This document shows, piece by piece, positions 41,014 through 49,938 of a DNA stretch of 64,000 bases. The notes beneath the pieces are model-generated. The model ran no database searches and was not told the origin of the DNA. It worked only from the letters and a program-made list of their open reading frames with translations. The stretch comes from Shimia abyssi (GTDB taxonomy: Bacteria > Pseudomonadota > Alphaproteobacteria > Rhodobacterales > Rhodobacteraceae): assembly GCF_003014475.1 (NCBI RefSeq), contig NZ_PYGJ01000002.1, positions 186,001 to 250,000 of the forward strand, in the 5' to 3' direction. Made by a program: the position numbers and the translations under genes. Within the stretch, counting starts at the first letter, position 1; the number at the start of each line of letters is the position of its first letter.

Positions 41014-41118
41014 CGTTTTGAACCGGCGAATTTGGCTTTGAAACTTTCGCTTTTTGTTCACTTTTTGCCAGGGGGTGTTTTGCACCCTTAAGCCCTTGTT
41101 TTCGCTTTATCTCTTTCT

Positions 41119-41165
41119 GGATTGCAAATCCGTCTAGACCGGTTCGATTCCGGTACTCGCCTCCA
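41119..41165 (+). tRNA. 3' half of tRNA-Cys(GCA): attachment-site duplication
   Basis: GGATTGCAAATCC is the anticodon arm with anticodon GCA, followed by the T-arm ACCGGTTCGATTCCGGT and the 3' acceptor strand ending CTCGCCTCCA. The D-arm and 5' acceptor are absent; the sequence to the left is unrelated. This is the typical duplicated 3' segment left at the distal end of an element integrated in a tRNA gene. An intact tRNA-Cys would be expected beyond the left end of the window. Confidence 0.85.
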
Positions 41166-41180
41166 TTTAAAGTCAAGCAC

Positions 41181-41405
41181 TTAGCCATCTCCTTCTTGTG
41201 CCCCTAACGGGGCGTTTACAGTTGCGTTTACATTTTTGCCCTCGCGACGCTGCTTTTCGCGCTTCAGTAAGTCGAGAACTTCCGCGCTCTCTGAAGGCGA
41301 AACGGCGGCATAATGTTCTATGACGGCGGCTGCGTAGCGAAGCGACCACCCCATGTGATTTGCGATCTGGTTGAGACCAAGGCCTGCGCGGAGAAGCCTT
41401 GTGGC
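41181..41405 (-). pseudogene. tyrosine recombinase (integrase) C-terminal remnant
   Basis: Only about 75 codons remain. ATRLLRAGLGLNQIANHMGW and AAAVIEHYAAVSP match the end of phage-type integrases around the catalytic tyrosine. Its end faces the tRNA-Cys fragment about 15 bases away, the normal layout of an integrase beside its attachment site. The N-terminal part and the Arg/His active-site boxes are missing; the frame breaks at about 41405, where an HNH gene fragment on the other strand begins. Confidence 0.65.
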
Positions 41406-41409
41406 TACC

Positions 41410-41667
41410 AGCCAGCACATTGTCGATCACATCGACACCAACCGAATGAATAATCGCCCGGAAAACCTTCGCTGGATCACGAAACTTGAGAACATCTTAC
41501 TGAACCCGATCACACTTAAGCGGGTTCTTGAGGCATACGGTTCCGTTGAAGAGTTCTTTGCCGACCCCACGAAGCCGAAGCATAAGTCGCTTCCGAACCA
41601 ATACGGCTGGATGCGCACGGTAGCGGGTTCCCAATTCACCCACTTCCCCGCCTTCCAACATTCCTAA
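41410..41667 (+). pseudogene. HNH endonuclease C-terminal fragment
   Basis: In-frame residues HIVDHIDTNRMNNRPENLRW and LENILLNPITLKRV are the second half of an HNH homing-type or phage endonuclease. The first half, including the opening of the HNH motif, is missing. The fragment starts exactly where the integrase remnant stops, so a deletion or recombination joined them. Confidence 0.65.
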
Positions 41668-41685
41668 AAAAAAGAGATTGGTCCG

Positions 41686-42063
41686 ATGCAAGATTGCGAG
41701 ACCACTGACACAGCCCTACCCAAGCAAATCGAACGCGCACATGTCGTTGCCGCTTGCCTCATGGTTCTGACGCATGAGGTCTATAACGCTGGGCTTGAAA
41801 CCCAAACTGCCTTGGACTTGCTTCGCGACGCGCCGGACAAAATCGAGGCCGCTCTTACTCGAGGTTCTCGCGCCCTGGTAGTTTACCGGCTCGATAAACA
41901 TGGGGCGCGGAGTATCGTTGGTGAAAGCGACGCTCGACTGAAGCACTTTGTCGCCACTGCCGAACAGTCACACGCTCCCATGTTTGGTTTCTGCCCGGCC
42001 GCAATTGCCGAGGTCGCCAACTGTATCGAGGCCAGTCTCGGCTCCTTGCGAAAGGATGCCTGA
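41686..42063 (+). CDS. hypothetical protein of phage-remnant region
   Basis: A 125-residue protein beginning MQDCETTDTALPKQIERAHV with no recognised family. The ATG at 41686 is preceded by a purine stretch (AAAAAAAAGAGA). It ends four bases before the start of the broken prohead protease gene, so it was probably part of the same phage operon. Predicted mostly helical. Whether it is still expressed is unknown. Confidence 0.45.
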   Translation: MQDCETTDTALPKQIERAHVVAACLMVLTHEVYNAGLETQTALDLLRDAPDKIEAALTRGSRALVVYRLDKHGARSIVGESDARLKHFVATAEQSHAPMFGFCPAAIAEVANCIEASLGSLRKDA

Positions 42064-42066
42064 CCC

Positions 42067-42423
42067 ATGCAATACGAGCGTTTCCAAAACACAAATACCC
42101 CTTCCTTTGGCCCTGAGATTGAAGCCGAGGCCAAGGTGGAGGAAGGCGAGCGATTGGTTCACCTATCCTTTTGAAGTGAAATCCCGGTCTTGAGGGATGG
42201 CCCTCAAGGACCGGCCTACGAGGTCTTAGGCCACGATCCGAGCGAAGTTGAGCTAGGTCGGCTCAACTCCGGTTCCGCACCAGTCCTCAAGGATCATCGG
42301 CGTGACGTGGACTCGATGGTAGGGACGGTAGTTTCCGCCCAGATCGAGGGACGCCGAGGCCGCGCAGATGTGCGGCTCGCAGACACGAAGGAACCCGCAT
42401 CATGTTGGGAGCCGCCGCGCTGA
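42067..42423 (+). pseudogene. phage prohead protease, interrupted and truncated
   Basis: Reading from ATG 42067, the N-terminus (VEEGERLVHLSF) meets a TGA at 42172-42174, codon 36. The same frame then continues SEIPVLRDGPQGPAYEVLGH and VELGRLNSGSAPVLKDHRRD, the pattern of HK97/Mu-type head maturation proteases with the catalytic-histidine region (the usual L-x-H is L-G-H here). The frame ends early at 42423. It is thus a remnant with one in-frame stop and a lost C-terminus. Downstream to 42574 nothing is recognised. Confidence 0.6.
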
Positions 42424-42574
42424 CCACGAACCGAAGCATGTACCCGAAAGACCTCAGCGCAAGGCAGCCAGAAGGTAGAGACAGGTAAACCCAATCCGAG
42501 CGAACCGCCTTGGCGGGCCATTTGATTGAGCAAGATCGCTTGACCGAGGCGACTTTGTTACCGAATTCCTAAGC

Positions 42575-43357
42575 CTAGTTAGGTTCGCCATTTGGCGAAA
42601 AGATGGCCTCTCTTATCTTGTTGGCAGCGCCTTGAAGCGTTGCGAGATGGGACAATGCAACATCAAATGACAGTCTCTGTAGCGGCCCGTGAATCGCTAG
42701 AGCCGCGACAAATCGGCCGGAATGATCTGTGACCGGGACGGCAATCGCGATCATCCCGTCAAGAAACTCCTGACGATCGAGCGAATAACCCTTAGCGGCA
42801 ATCTCCTTCAACTCAGCCAATAGTGTGTTTGGATCGGTATGTGTTTGATCAGTCAGCTTTTCTAACTTCATCGAAGCCAGAAATGCGCGCCGACTGCGCG
42901 GAGGCATACATGCAAGAAAACACTTGCCGCTGGCGGTGCAGTGGAATGGTACGTGGGTGCCAATCGGCAACTGAATCCGAAAGGGCCACGCCGTTTCAAC
43001 CCGATCTGTATAGCTCATCCCGAGTTTTTCAGGGACTACGAAGTTGACGGTCTCGTTCACTTCGCGGGCAACTTGAACCAGTATTTGGTGCCGAGCAATG
43101 TGCATACGGGACGCATCCAGTAACCCCGCCGAAACATCGCGCAGCCGACGGGCCGGCTGATATCGCTTGGAATTGCTCTGCTGCGTCAAAAACCCAGCCT
43201 CGACCAAAGTGTTGCACAAGCGGTGCACTGTTTGCTTGGGCAGTCCGATTTCCTGATTGATCTCGGTGGCGGTGAGCGGGTGGTCACTCTTGCTAAGTGC
43301 TTCGAGGATCAAAAGCGTTCTGATGTTGGTCGGTATTCGATCGCTTTCTTCCGTCAC
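42575..43357 (-). CDS. IclR-family transcriptional regulator
   Basis: A 260-residue protein. The N-terminal winged helix (LTATEINQEIGLPKQTVHRL) and C-terminal effector domain (SGKCFLACMPPRSRRAFLAS and QEFLDGMIAIAVPV) are complete. It is divergent from the GMC oxidoreductase gene and probably controls the sulfonate cluster to its right. I choose the GTG at 43357, with GGAG six bases upstream. An in-frame ATG at 43444 would leave almost no promoter space before the neighbouring gene. Confidence 0.87.
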   Translation of the reverse strand: MTEESDRIPTNIRTLLILEALSKSDHPLTATEINQEIGLPKQTVHRLCNTLVEAGFLTQQSNSKRYQPARRLRDVSAGLLDASRMHIARHQILVQVAREVNETVNFVVPEKLGMSYTDRVETAWPFRIQLPIGTHVPFHCTASGKCFLACMPPRSRRAFLASMKLEKLTDQTHTDPNTLLAELKEIAAKGYSLDRQEFLDGMIAIAVPVTDHSGRFVAALAIHGPLQRLSFDVALSHLATLQGAANKIREAIFSPNGEPN

Positions 43358-43464
43358 ACTCTCAGCTCCAAAAATTGACAATTGTTTTATCTGCGAATCG
43401 TTGTAGCGTATCCATTGTGCGAAAATCGAGATAAAAAGTCTCATTTATTGACAAAAAGGGTGAA
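43358..43464. promoter_or_regulatory. divergent promoter region, iclR and GMC gene
   Basis: A short AT-rich gap containing ACAATTGT (43378-43385) inside AAAATTGACAATTGTTTT, and a related TTATTGACAAAAAG near 43446-43459. Repeated TTGACA-like elements may be promoter -35 boxes or IclR half-sites; they cannot be separated by eye. Confidence 0.35.
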
Positions 43465-45066
43465 ATGGAGTTCGATTTTGTAATTATCGGGGCCGGTTCC
43501 GCCGGATGCGCACTTGCAAACCGGTTGTCCGAAAGCGGGCGGTTTTCGGTTGCGCTGTTGGAGGCGGGGCCGCGGGATCTAAACCCTTGGATTCACGTTC
43601 CGGTCGGATATTTTCGGACAATGGGCAATCCCGGCACCGACTGGCAGTATCGGACAGAGGCGGATAACGGCATTGCTGGGCGATCCATTCCTTGGCCGCG
43701 TGGCCGGGTGCTGGGCGGGTCTTCTTCTATCAACGGGCTGCTTTATGTCCGTGGCCAACCCCAGGATTATGACGGTTGGGCCCAGTTGGGCTGCTCGGGG
43801 TGGTCATGGGAGAGTGTTCTGCCGTATTTCAAGCGCTCGGAAACTTGGAAAGGCGCGAATGGCGCGGAGCTTCGCGGGACGGATGGACCATTGTCAGTTC
43901 AGACTTCGCGACTGTCACGCGACATTGTCGATCACTGGATCGAGGCGGCTGTGAATGCCGGCTACAAGAGGGCTGAGGACTACAACGGTGCCGATCAGGA
44001 AGGTGTCGGGCATTTTCAATTGACGATGAAGGGGGGACGGCGGTGTTCCTCAGCGGTGGCCTATCTGAACCCAGCGCGCGGGCGAAAGAACCTTGAGATC
44101 ATCACCAATGCGCAGACCGAAAAGGTGGTTCTGAAAGGCAAACGGGCCGTTGCAGTACGGGCACGGATCAACGGCACCATGACCGATATTCGCGCCCGCC
44201 GAGAGATTGTCCTGAGTGCGGGGGCTATTGGATCGCCGCAGATATTGATGCTTTCGGGTGTCGGTGATCCGGCGGAGTTGCGACCCCACGGGATTGATGT
44301 GCAGGTTGAGAGTAAGGGTGTGGGCAAGAACCTTCAGGATCATTTACAAGCCCGCCCGATATTCAAGACTGACCTCAGCACAATCAATGTAGAGACAGAC
44401 AGTTTTTTCAAACAGGCCATGATCGGGTTGCAATACCTGGTCTCTCAGACCGGTCCAATGACAATGGCGGCCAGCCTGGGAACTGGTTTCCTGAGAACTG
44501 AAGAGCATCTCGAAACGCCGGATATTCAGTTTCACATTCAGCCCTTTAGTGCCAATAATGCCGTCGAGGGGCCGCACCCGTTTTCGGCTTTTACCGCGTC
44601 GGTCCTGCAATTGCGGCCAGAGAGCGCTGGGCATTTGACGCTGACGTCCAGCAGCATGGATGATCATCCCAAAATCCATCCGAATTACTTATCGACCGAC
44701 ACCGACTGCCGTACAATCGTGCGTGGCATTCAGGTGGCGCGCACGATTGCGCAATACGAGCCGCTGAAGTCACATGTAACCGAGGAATACGCGCCGGGCG
44801 TTGACGTGGCCTTTGACGACGAAGAGGCGACGCTCGATTGGGCAAGGCGGTCGGCAGTGACAATTTATCACCCCACGGGGACCTGCAAGATGGGCATTGA
44901 CGAGTGTGCGGTTGTCGATCCTCGTTTGCGTGTACGGGGCCTGGAAGGGCTGCGCGTGGCGGATGCATCGATCATGCCACGCATCGTAAGCGGAAACACA
45001 AATGCCCCGGCGATCATGATCGGGGAAAAGGCAAGTGATCTGGTGTTGGAGGACGCGGATTCATGA
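43465..45066 (+). CDS. GMC-family FAD alcohol dehydrogenase (choline-dehydrogenase-like)
   Basis: A 533-residue flavoenzyme. The FAD loop is FVIIGAGSAGCALANRLSES at the N-terminus, GMC signature 1 is GRVLGGSSSINGLLYVRGQP, signature 2 is REIVLSAGAIGSPQILMLSG, and the catalytic His region is TIYHPTGTCKMG with the second His/Asn in VSGNTNAPAIMIGEK. It oxidises a primary or secondary alcohol. Its place at the head of a TRAP/HpsN cluster suggests that a polyol sulfonate such as dihydroxypropanesulfonate, or an isomer, is the substrate. Cytoplasmic; no signal peptide. Confidence 0.88.
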   Translation: MEFDFVIIGAGSAGCALANRLSESGRFSVALLEAGPRDLNPWIHVPVGYFRTMGNPGTDWQYRTEADNGIAGRSIPWPRGRVLGGSSSINGLLYVRGQPQDYDGWAQLGCSGWSWESVLPYFKRSETWKGANGAELRGTDGPLSVQTSRLSRDIVDHWIEAAVNAGYKRAEDYNGADQEGVGHFQLTMKGGRRCSSAVAYLNPARGRKNLEIITNAQTEKVVLKGKRAVAVRARINGTMTDIRARREIVLSAGAIGSPQILMLSGVGDPAELRPHGIDVQVESKGVGKNLQDHLQARPIFKTDLSTINVETDSFFKQAMIGLQYLVSQTGPMTMAASLGTGFLRTEEHLETPDIQFHIQPFSANNAVEGPHPFSAFTASVLQLRPESAGHLTLTSSSMDDHPKIHPNYLSTDTDCRTIVRGIQVARTIAQYEPLKSHVTEEYAPGVDVAFDDEEATLDWARRSAVTIYHPTGTCKMGIDECAVVDPRLRVRGLEGLRVADASIMPRIVSGNTNAPAIMIGEKASDLVLEDADS

Positions 45067-45182
45067 GCTGTTACCAGAAAGGAATGATGACGGCAGGAAA
45101 TTGAAGACGTGAACCGGGGCTAAGGCCTTCGCCCCCGGTCACACAAAGATAAATCAGAAGGCAACACCTTTGGGAGGTTAAG

Positions 45183-46277
45183 ATGATAAACGCTAAAACA
45201 CTGGCGGCAGGCGCAGCAGCGCTGGCGCTGATGGCAACCAGCGCTATGGCCGAAAAAGTCCTGCGCATTCAGTCGGTTCTGCCAAATACTGCCGACGAAG
45301 TATTCATGCTCAACGAGTTCGGCAAAGACGTGGCCGCCTTGACCGGCGGCTCACTTACAATCGAAGTGCTGCCCGCAGGCGCTGTTGTCGGCCCGCGAGA
45401 CATCATGGATGCGGTTGATGCCGGACTGGTCGAAGGCGGCTTTGCATGGACCCACTATTGGGGTGGCAAGCACGTTGCGGCCAACCTGTTTGGGGCACCT
45501 GTGGCGGGTGCCGGAGTTGGCATGGACAACATCGCATTTCTGAGCTGGTTCCAATATGGCGGCGGCAAAGAGCTCTATGACCGTCTGTGGGAAGAGATGG
45601 GCGTAAACGTCAAAGGCTTCATGCTTCAGCCAGTTGGCCCTGAGGCGCTGGGCTGGTTCCCTGAGCCGATTAAATCCATGGATGACTTCCGCCAGATGCG
45701 GTTCCGCGCACCTCCGGGCATGGTGGGTGCAGCCTATGCAGATGTTGGTGTACCTGCCGTTGCGATGGGCGGTGGCGACATCCTGCCTGCGCTTGAGAAA
45801 GGCACAATTGACGCAGCCGAATGGTGCTGCCCCAAGCCCGACTCTGTCTTTGGCTTCCAAAAAGTACTCAAGCACTATTACCTGCAAGGCTTGCACCAGG
45901 TTGTTGTGAATGCGGACATGTATGTGAACCTCGACTTCTACAACGACCTGACGGATCTTGAGAAAAAGGCGTTGGAAGTTGCAGCAACTGCGTCTCTGTC
46001 CAAGTCAATGTCCTATCGCATCTACGAAAACGGTAAGGCGCTTAAGGATCTGACCGACAATCACGGTGTCATTCTGGAAGACACGCCTGCCGACTACTTT
46101 ACCGAGTATATGGCAGCGGCAAAAAATGCGCTTCAAGAAGCGGCGGACGAGAATGAGTTCTTCGCGGAAGTGTGGCAATCACAAAAGGATTTTGCTGACG
46201 TTGCGGTTCCGTTCTGGGCCGGGGCGCAGGCCTCCAATGCGAGCTTGGGCAAAGCCCATGCCGACACACTTAAGTAA
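45183..46277 (+). CDS. TRAP transporter solute-binding protein (DctP type)
   Basis: A 364-residue periplasmic protein with a signal peptide of about 23 residues ending ATSAMA. The substrate-binding arginine block is MRFRAPPGMVGAAYADVGVP, followed by the LPALEKGTIDAAEWCCP helix. TGGGAGGTTAAG precedes the ATG. In this cluster the likely ligand is a C3 sulfonate, dihydroxypropanesulfonate, by association with the HpsN homologue. It belongs to the larger DctP branch used for keto acids, taurine and sulfonates. Confidence 0.9.
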   Translation: MINAKTLAAGAAALALMATSAMAEKVLRIQSVLPNTADEVFMLNEFGKDVAALTGGSLTIEVLPAGAVVGPRDIMDAVDAGLVEGGFAWTHYWGGKHVAANLFGAPVAGAGVGMDNIAFLSWFQYGGGKELYDRLWEEMGVNVKGFMLQPVGPEALGWFPEPIKSMDDFRQMRFRAPPGMVGAAYADVGVPAVAMGGGDILPALEKGTIDAAEWCCPKPDSVFGFQKVLKHYYLQGLHQVVVNADMYVNLDFYNDLTDLEKKALEVAATASLSKSMSYRIYENGKALKDLTDNHGVILEDTPADYFTEYMAAAKNALQEAADENEFFAEVWQSQKDFADVAVPFWAGAQASNASLGKAHADTLK

Positions 46278-46289
46278 CGCTTAGCAATC

Positions 46290-46382
46290 AAGAAAACCCG
46301 CCTCAGTGCAGTGCGCCGGGGCGGGTCCATCACGCGCTTTGCCCTGTATTGGTAAGCCGCCCCGCTAAAGTGGGCCGCTTTT
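46290..46382 (+). terminator. hairpins between binding-protein and permease genes
   Basis: ACCCGCC near 46295 can pair with GGCGGGT near 46320 across a GC-rich loop. A second imperfect stem at 46353-46378 (AGCCGCCC / GGGCCGCT) is followed by TTTT. Together they look like an attenuator that leaves less message for the permease than for the binding protein. Confidence 0.5.
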
Positions 46383-46401
46383 GAATAAGGGGACGATGAG
46401 A

Positions 46402-48882
46402 ATGGCAGACGAAGTCAATCCAGACGAGCTGGAAATTGCCGACGAACTTATTGCGGAGCGGCGATCTGAACAGCCGGGCGAGACTCCTGAAGATATGACC
46501 GCGTGGCAGCGCCCCATAACGGCGGCCATCGACGTGATCAACTATCGGGCGGGTCAACTTATCTCATCCCTGTTGGTGCCGTTGATTGCGGTCGTAGTCT
46601 ACGAAGTCTTTGCCCGAAACTCGTTTTCGATCCTGTCCAATGCAGGCATGGGAGAATTTGCCCGGTCGCTGGGGCTGGGCCCGACACTTTGGGTCTACGA
46701 CACCAGCCGCATGTTGGCCGGGGTGCTGTTTATGGCAGCGGCAGGCTACGGCCTGATGCGAGGCGTACACATCCGGGCGGACTTTCTATATCGCAACTGG
46801 TCAAGCAAGACACAGGCAACAGTTGACGCAATTTTGTATCTTTTGTTCTTCATCCCCGCGATGATTTTTTTCACTGTGGTGTCTGCGCAATTCTGGTGGC
46901 TGGCTTTTTCAACGGGTGAGACAATGCAGATCGACAGCGCATGGGGGCCGCTTTTGTGGCCAGCACGCACTGCGATGCCAGTTGGCGGCTTCCTGTTACT
47001 GCTGCAAGGCATTCCCGAGATTTTCCGAGCGTTTCATAAAATGGGCAAGGAGCGGGAACGCATTTTTGTAATCGCGCTACCGATCTACCTCATTGGTTTG
47101 ACTTGGTTGGTGCTGGCGATCTTTGCCCCCGATCTGGTTCCAGGTGGCGAATGGTTCACCAACATCATGAGTGCCCGACCCAATATTTCGAAGCCAACCA
47201 TTGGCTTGATCATGCTGGGTGCGATGCTTTTCGTGATTTTCATCGGGTTTCCGATTGCTTTCACACTCATATTTCTGGCTTTCGTGTTTGGCATCTGGGG
47301 TGCCAATTTCAAGCTGACGACGCTGTTGATGACGCTGAACACCAACTCGACAATGTTGAACGATCAGCTGATGGCCGTGCCCTTGTTCGTTCTGATGGGA
47401 ATCGTGATGGAGCAAGCGGGGCTGATGGAACGTTTGTTCGGCTCCATCCAGATGATCATGTCGCGCGTGCGTGGCGCCCTTTATATCGCGGTGCTTGTGG
47501 TTTCAACGATCTTTGCAGCTGCGACGGGCATTGTTGGGGCATCTGTGACCATCCTAGGCATCATGGCCGGTGCCACGATGAGCCGGTCAGGATATAATGT
47601 GCAGCTTGCGGCGGGGACAATCACCGCCGGTGGGACATTGGGCATTTTGATCCCTCCGTCTATTATGCTGATTGTGATGGGGCCGGTACTAGAAGTTTCA
47701 GTATTGGATCTGTTCCGGGCCGCATTCATTCCCGGCGCGCTGTTAGCGTCGCTCTATCTGCTCTACACGTTGGGCCGGTGTTGGTTGAATCCAGATCTTG
47801 GGCCGATCCTTGCTGAAGAGGATCAGCCGGTTACATCCAACAATTATGGCGCCGAGGTTGTCTTGATCTGTCTTGGCGTGTTGGCCGTGTGCCGCGTGTT
47901 TGGTTGGGCGCTGGGTGGCTCGTTTTCCGGTCTCTTCCCGTTTGCCGGCCTTATTGCGACGCTTGCCGCAATTTGGCTCGCCTATCTTGCCTACAAGAAA
48001 TTGACAATCCTGCGCATCGTGGCCGCAATTGTGGTCGGCGGGCAAATCTTGCTGTCGGTCAGTGCCCTCTTGGCGGGTAGCATGTCCGGGACCGCGACGG
48101 TTCTCACTGTTGCCTGGCTGTTCTTCATAACGGTCGCGGGCTACTTGATCCTGCCGATTTACAGGTCGGACGCAAAGGAGAACTTCTATTTCTCAGATCT
48201 GTGGGATGAATTCTTTCAAGGGCTGATGCCGCCCACAATCCTAATCAGTTTTGCGCTGGGTTCAATCTTGTTGGGGTTGGCGACACCAGCCGAGGCCGCC
48301 GCAATGGGGGCATTCGGTGCGATCCTCTTGTCTATTGGATATCGCAAATTCACGTTCAAGGGGTTTGGCGAATGCTTAATAAAGGCGCTGGAAATCACGG
48401 TATTGATCATGTTCCTTGTGGCCGCGTCGAATTTCTTTGGTGCAGAGTTCTCCAATCTAGGCACGCCCAAGATGCTGACAGACGGCCTATTGGCCTTGGA
48501 CATGTCGCCCTACATGGTTCTGATCCTGATTATGGCGCTGGTGTTTCTGCTGGGTTGGCCATTAGAGTGGGTGCCGATTGTTCTGATCGTGGTGCCGATC
48601 CTGCTGCCCACGATCATCGCGCTTGACCTGCCGGGATTCGAAAGCAAGTACGACCTGTTGGTGTGGTTTGGCATTCTGGTGGCTGTGAATCTGCAAACTG
48701 CGTGGTTGTCGCCACCTGTGGCACTATCAGCGTACTTCCTGAAGGGCGTGGTGCCCAATTGGGACCTCAGAGACATTTACCTCGGCATGATGCAGTTCAT
48801 GCTGGTGCAATTGCTCGGGCTTATCCTGTTGTTTACCTTTCCGCAGCTGGTGCTGTGGTTGCCCAAAGTCATGGGAGGCTGA
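46402..48882 (+). CDS. TRAP transporter fused small/large permease (DctQM) with extra helices
   Basis: An 826-residue membrane protein. Residues about 40-230 are a DctQ domain and from about 265 a DctM domain (MLFVIFIGFPIAFTLIFLAF, then ATGIVGASVTILGIMAGATM and TAGGTLGILIPPSIMLIVMG). About 100 residues with some four hydrophobic segments (near 486-588, VLICLGVLAVCRVFGWALGG to LILPIYRSD) are inserted before the last DctM part (GLATPAEAAAMGAFGAILLS). It forms the transporter with the preceding binding protein. I use ATG 46402, with GGGGA eight bases upstream; TTG 46381 and ATG 46396 are alternatives. Confidence 0.9.
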   Translation: MADEVNPDELEIADELIAERRSEQPGETPEDMTAWQRPITAAIDVINYRAGQLISSLLVPLIAVVVYEVFARNSFSILSNAGMGEFARSLGLGPTLWVYDTSRMLAGVLFMAAAGYGLMRGVHIRADFLYRNWSSKTQATVDAILYLLFFIPAMIFFTVVSAQFWWLAFSTGETMQIDSAWGPLLWPARTAMPVGGFLLLLQGIPEIFRAFHKMGKERERIFVIALPIYLIGLTWLVLAIFAPDLVPGGEWFTNIMSARPNISKPTIGLIMLGAMLFVIFIGFPIAFTLIFLAFVFGIWGANFKLTTLLMTLNTNSTMLNDQLMAVPLFVLMGIVMEQAGLMERLFGSIQMIMSRVRGALYIAVLVVSTIFAAATGIVGASVTILGIMAGATMSRSGYNVQLAAGTITAGGTLGILIPPSIMLIVMGPVLEVSVLDLFRAAFIPGALLASLYLLYTLGRCWLNPDLGPILAEEDQPVTSNNYGAEVVLICLGVLAVCRVFGWALGGSFSGLFPFAGLIATLAAIWLAYLAYKKLTILRIVAAIVVGGQILLSVSALLAGSMSGTATVLTVAWLFFITVAGYLILPIYRSDAKENFYFSDLWDEFFQGLMPPTILISFALGSILLGLATPAEAAAMGAFGAILLSIGYRKFTFKGFGECLIKALEITVLIMFLVAASNFFGAEFSNLGTPKMLTDGLLALDMSPYMVLILIMALVFLLGWPLEWVPIVLIVVPILLPTIIALDLPGFESKYDLLVWFGILVAVNLQTAWLSPPVALSAYFLKGVVPNWDLRDIYLGMMQFMLVQLLGLILLFTFPQLVLWLPKVMGG

Positions 48883-48885
48883 GGC

Positions 48886-49938
48886 ATGATCAGTGCACAG
48901 CGTTCGACACTTTCCTATCTGAAATGGCCTCTGATCGTGACGTTTGTCGGTCTGGTGTTATCCGGCTGGCTAGGCTGGGCTACAGAAGGCACCCTTGGCG
49001 GCATCCTGTCGTTCCTGTTAATCGGGAGTGTACTGGCGGCGTTGGAGATCGGGTTGTCTTTCGACAATGCCATTGTGAATGCCAACAAGCTGGAAGACAT
49101 GACGCCGGTCTGGCGACAGCGGTTTTTGACGTGGGGCATCCTGATCGCCGTATTCGGGATGCGCATTGTTTTCCCGCTGGCGATTGTCGCGATTTTTGCG
49201 TGGATCAATCCGTTTGAGGCGATGAAGCTGGCCTTGTCGGACCCAGACGAATATTCGCACATCATCGAAGGCGCACATGGATCCATCGCTGCATTTGGCG
49301 GCACGTTCCTAATGATGGTGGCGCTAAAGTTTTTTGTGGACGAGGACAAATCCATCGACTGGATTGTCGGGCTGGAGTGCCGATTGCGAAAATGCGGGTC
49401 GGTCCGGGGGTTCGAGATTGCGTTGGTCCTTGGGATCATGTTGAGCATCTGCTATTTCCTGCCGACGCATTTCCAATCGACATTCCTGTTCTCGGCAATC
49501 ATGGGCCTATTGGTGTTCACGTTGGTGGATGGGTTGGGCACTTATCTGGACTATAAGTCAAACCAGATGGCCCAGATGGGCGCTCGCGGCGGTCTGGGCG
49601 CTTTCCTGTATCTCGAAGTACTGGACGCCAGCTTTTCATTTGACGGTGTTATTGGCGCCTTCGCGTTGACAGCGAATATTCTGTTGATCGCGATTGGGCT
49701 GGGAATTGGCGCTATGTATGTGCGCTCAATGACAATTCTGTTGGTCGAAAAAGGTACGTTGCAAGAGTTTCGCTACCTCGAACATGGGGCGTTCTATTCG
49801 ATTTTCGCCCTGTCCGTAGTCATGTTTGTGCAATCGCTGACCCATGTGCCTGAGATCCTGACTGGGGGCATGGGTGTGGCTTTTATCGGGTACGCATTCT
49901 TCTCATCCATTCGCCATAATCAACGAGAAACCCAATAA
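48886..49938 (+). CDS. DUF475/TerC-family integral membrane protein
   Basis: A 350-residue membrane protein with about nine hydrophobic segments. SVLAALEIGLSFDNAIVNAN and EVLDASFSFDGVIGAFALTA are the duplicated SFDNA/SFDGV motifs of the TerC/DUF475 family, whose acidic residues lie in the membrane. TerC proteins are linked to metal ion export. What one does in a sulfonate operon is unknown: it might export manganese or an anion such as sulfite. It is four bases from the permease stop and overlaps the next gene (TAATG), so it belongs to the operon. Confidence 0.85.
   Translation: MISAQRSTLSYLKWPLIVTFVGLVLSGWLGWATEGTLGGILSFLLIGSVLAALEIGLSFDNAIVNANKLEDMTPVWRQRFLTWGILIAVFGMRIVFPLAIVAIFAWINPFEAMKLALSDPDEYSHIIEGAHGSIAAFGGTFLMMVALKFFVDEDKSIDWIVGLECRLRKCGSVRGFEIALVLGIMLSICYFLPTHFQSTFLFSAIMGLLVFTLVDGLGTYLDYKSNQMAQMGARGGLGAFLYLEVLDASFSFDGVIGAFALTANILLIAIGLGIGAMYVRSMTILLVEKGTLQEFRYLEHGAFYSIFALSVVMFVQSLTHVPEILTGGMGVAFIGYAFFSSIRHNQRETQ

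Noticed and set aside
41041-41118. Search for the 5' half of tRNA-Cys to the left of the fragment
   Set aside because: No D-arm or complementary 5' acceptor strand is present; only the 3' half exists in the window.
40865-41188. Minus-strand open frame of about 107 codons across the tRNA-Cys fragment
   Set aside because: It is antisense to the tRNA remnant and to the strong terminator, and no family resemblance is visible.
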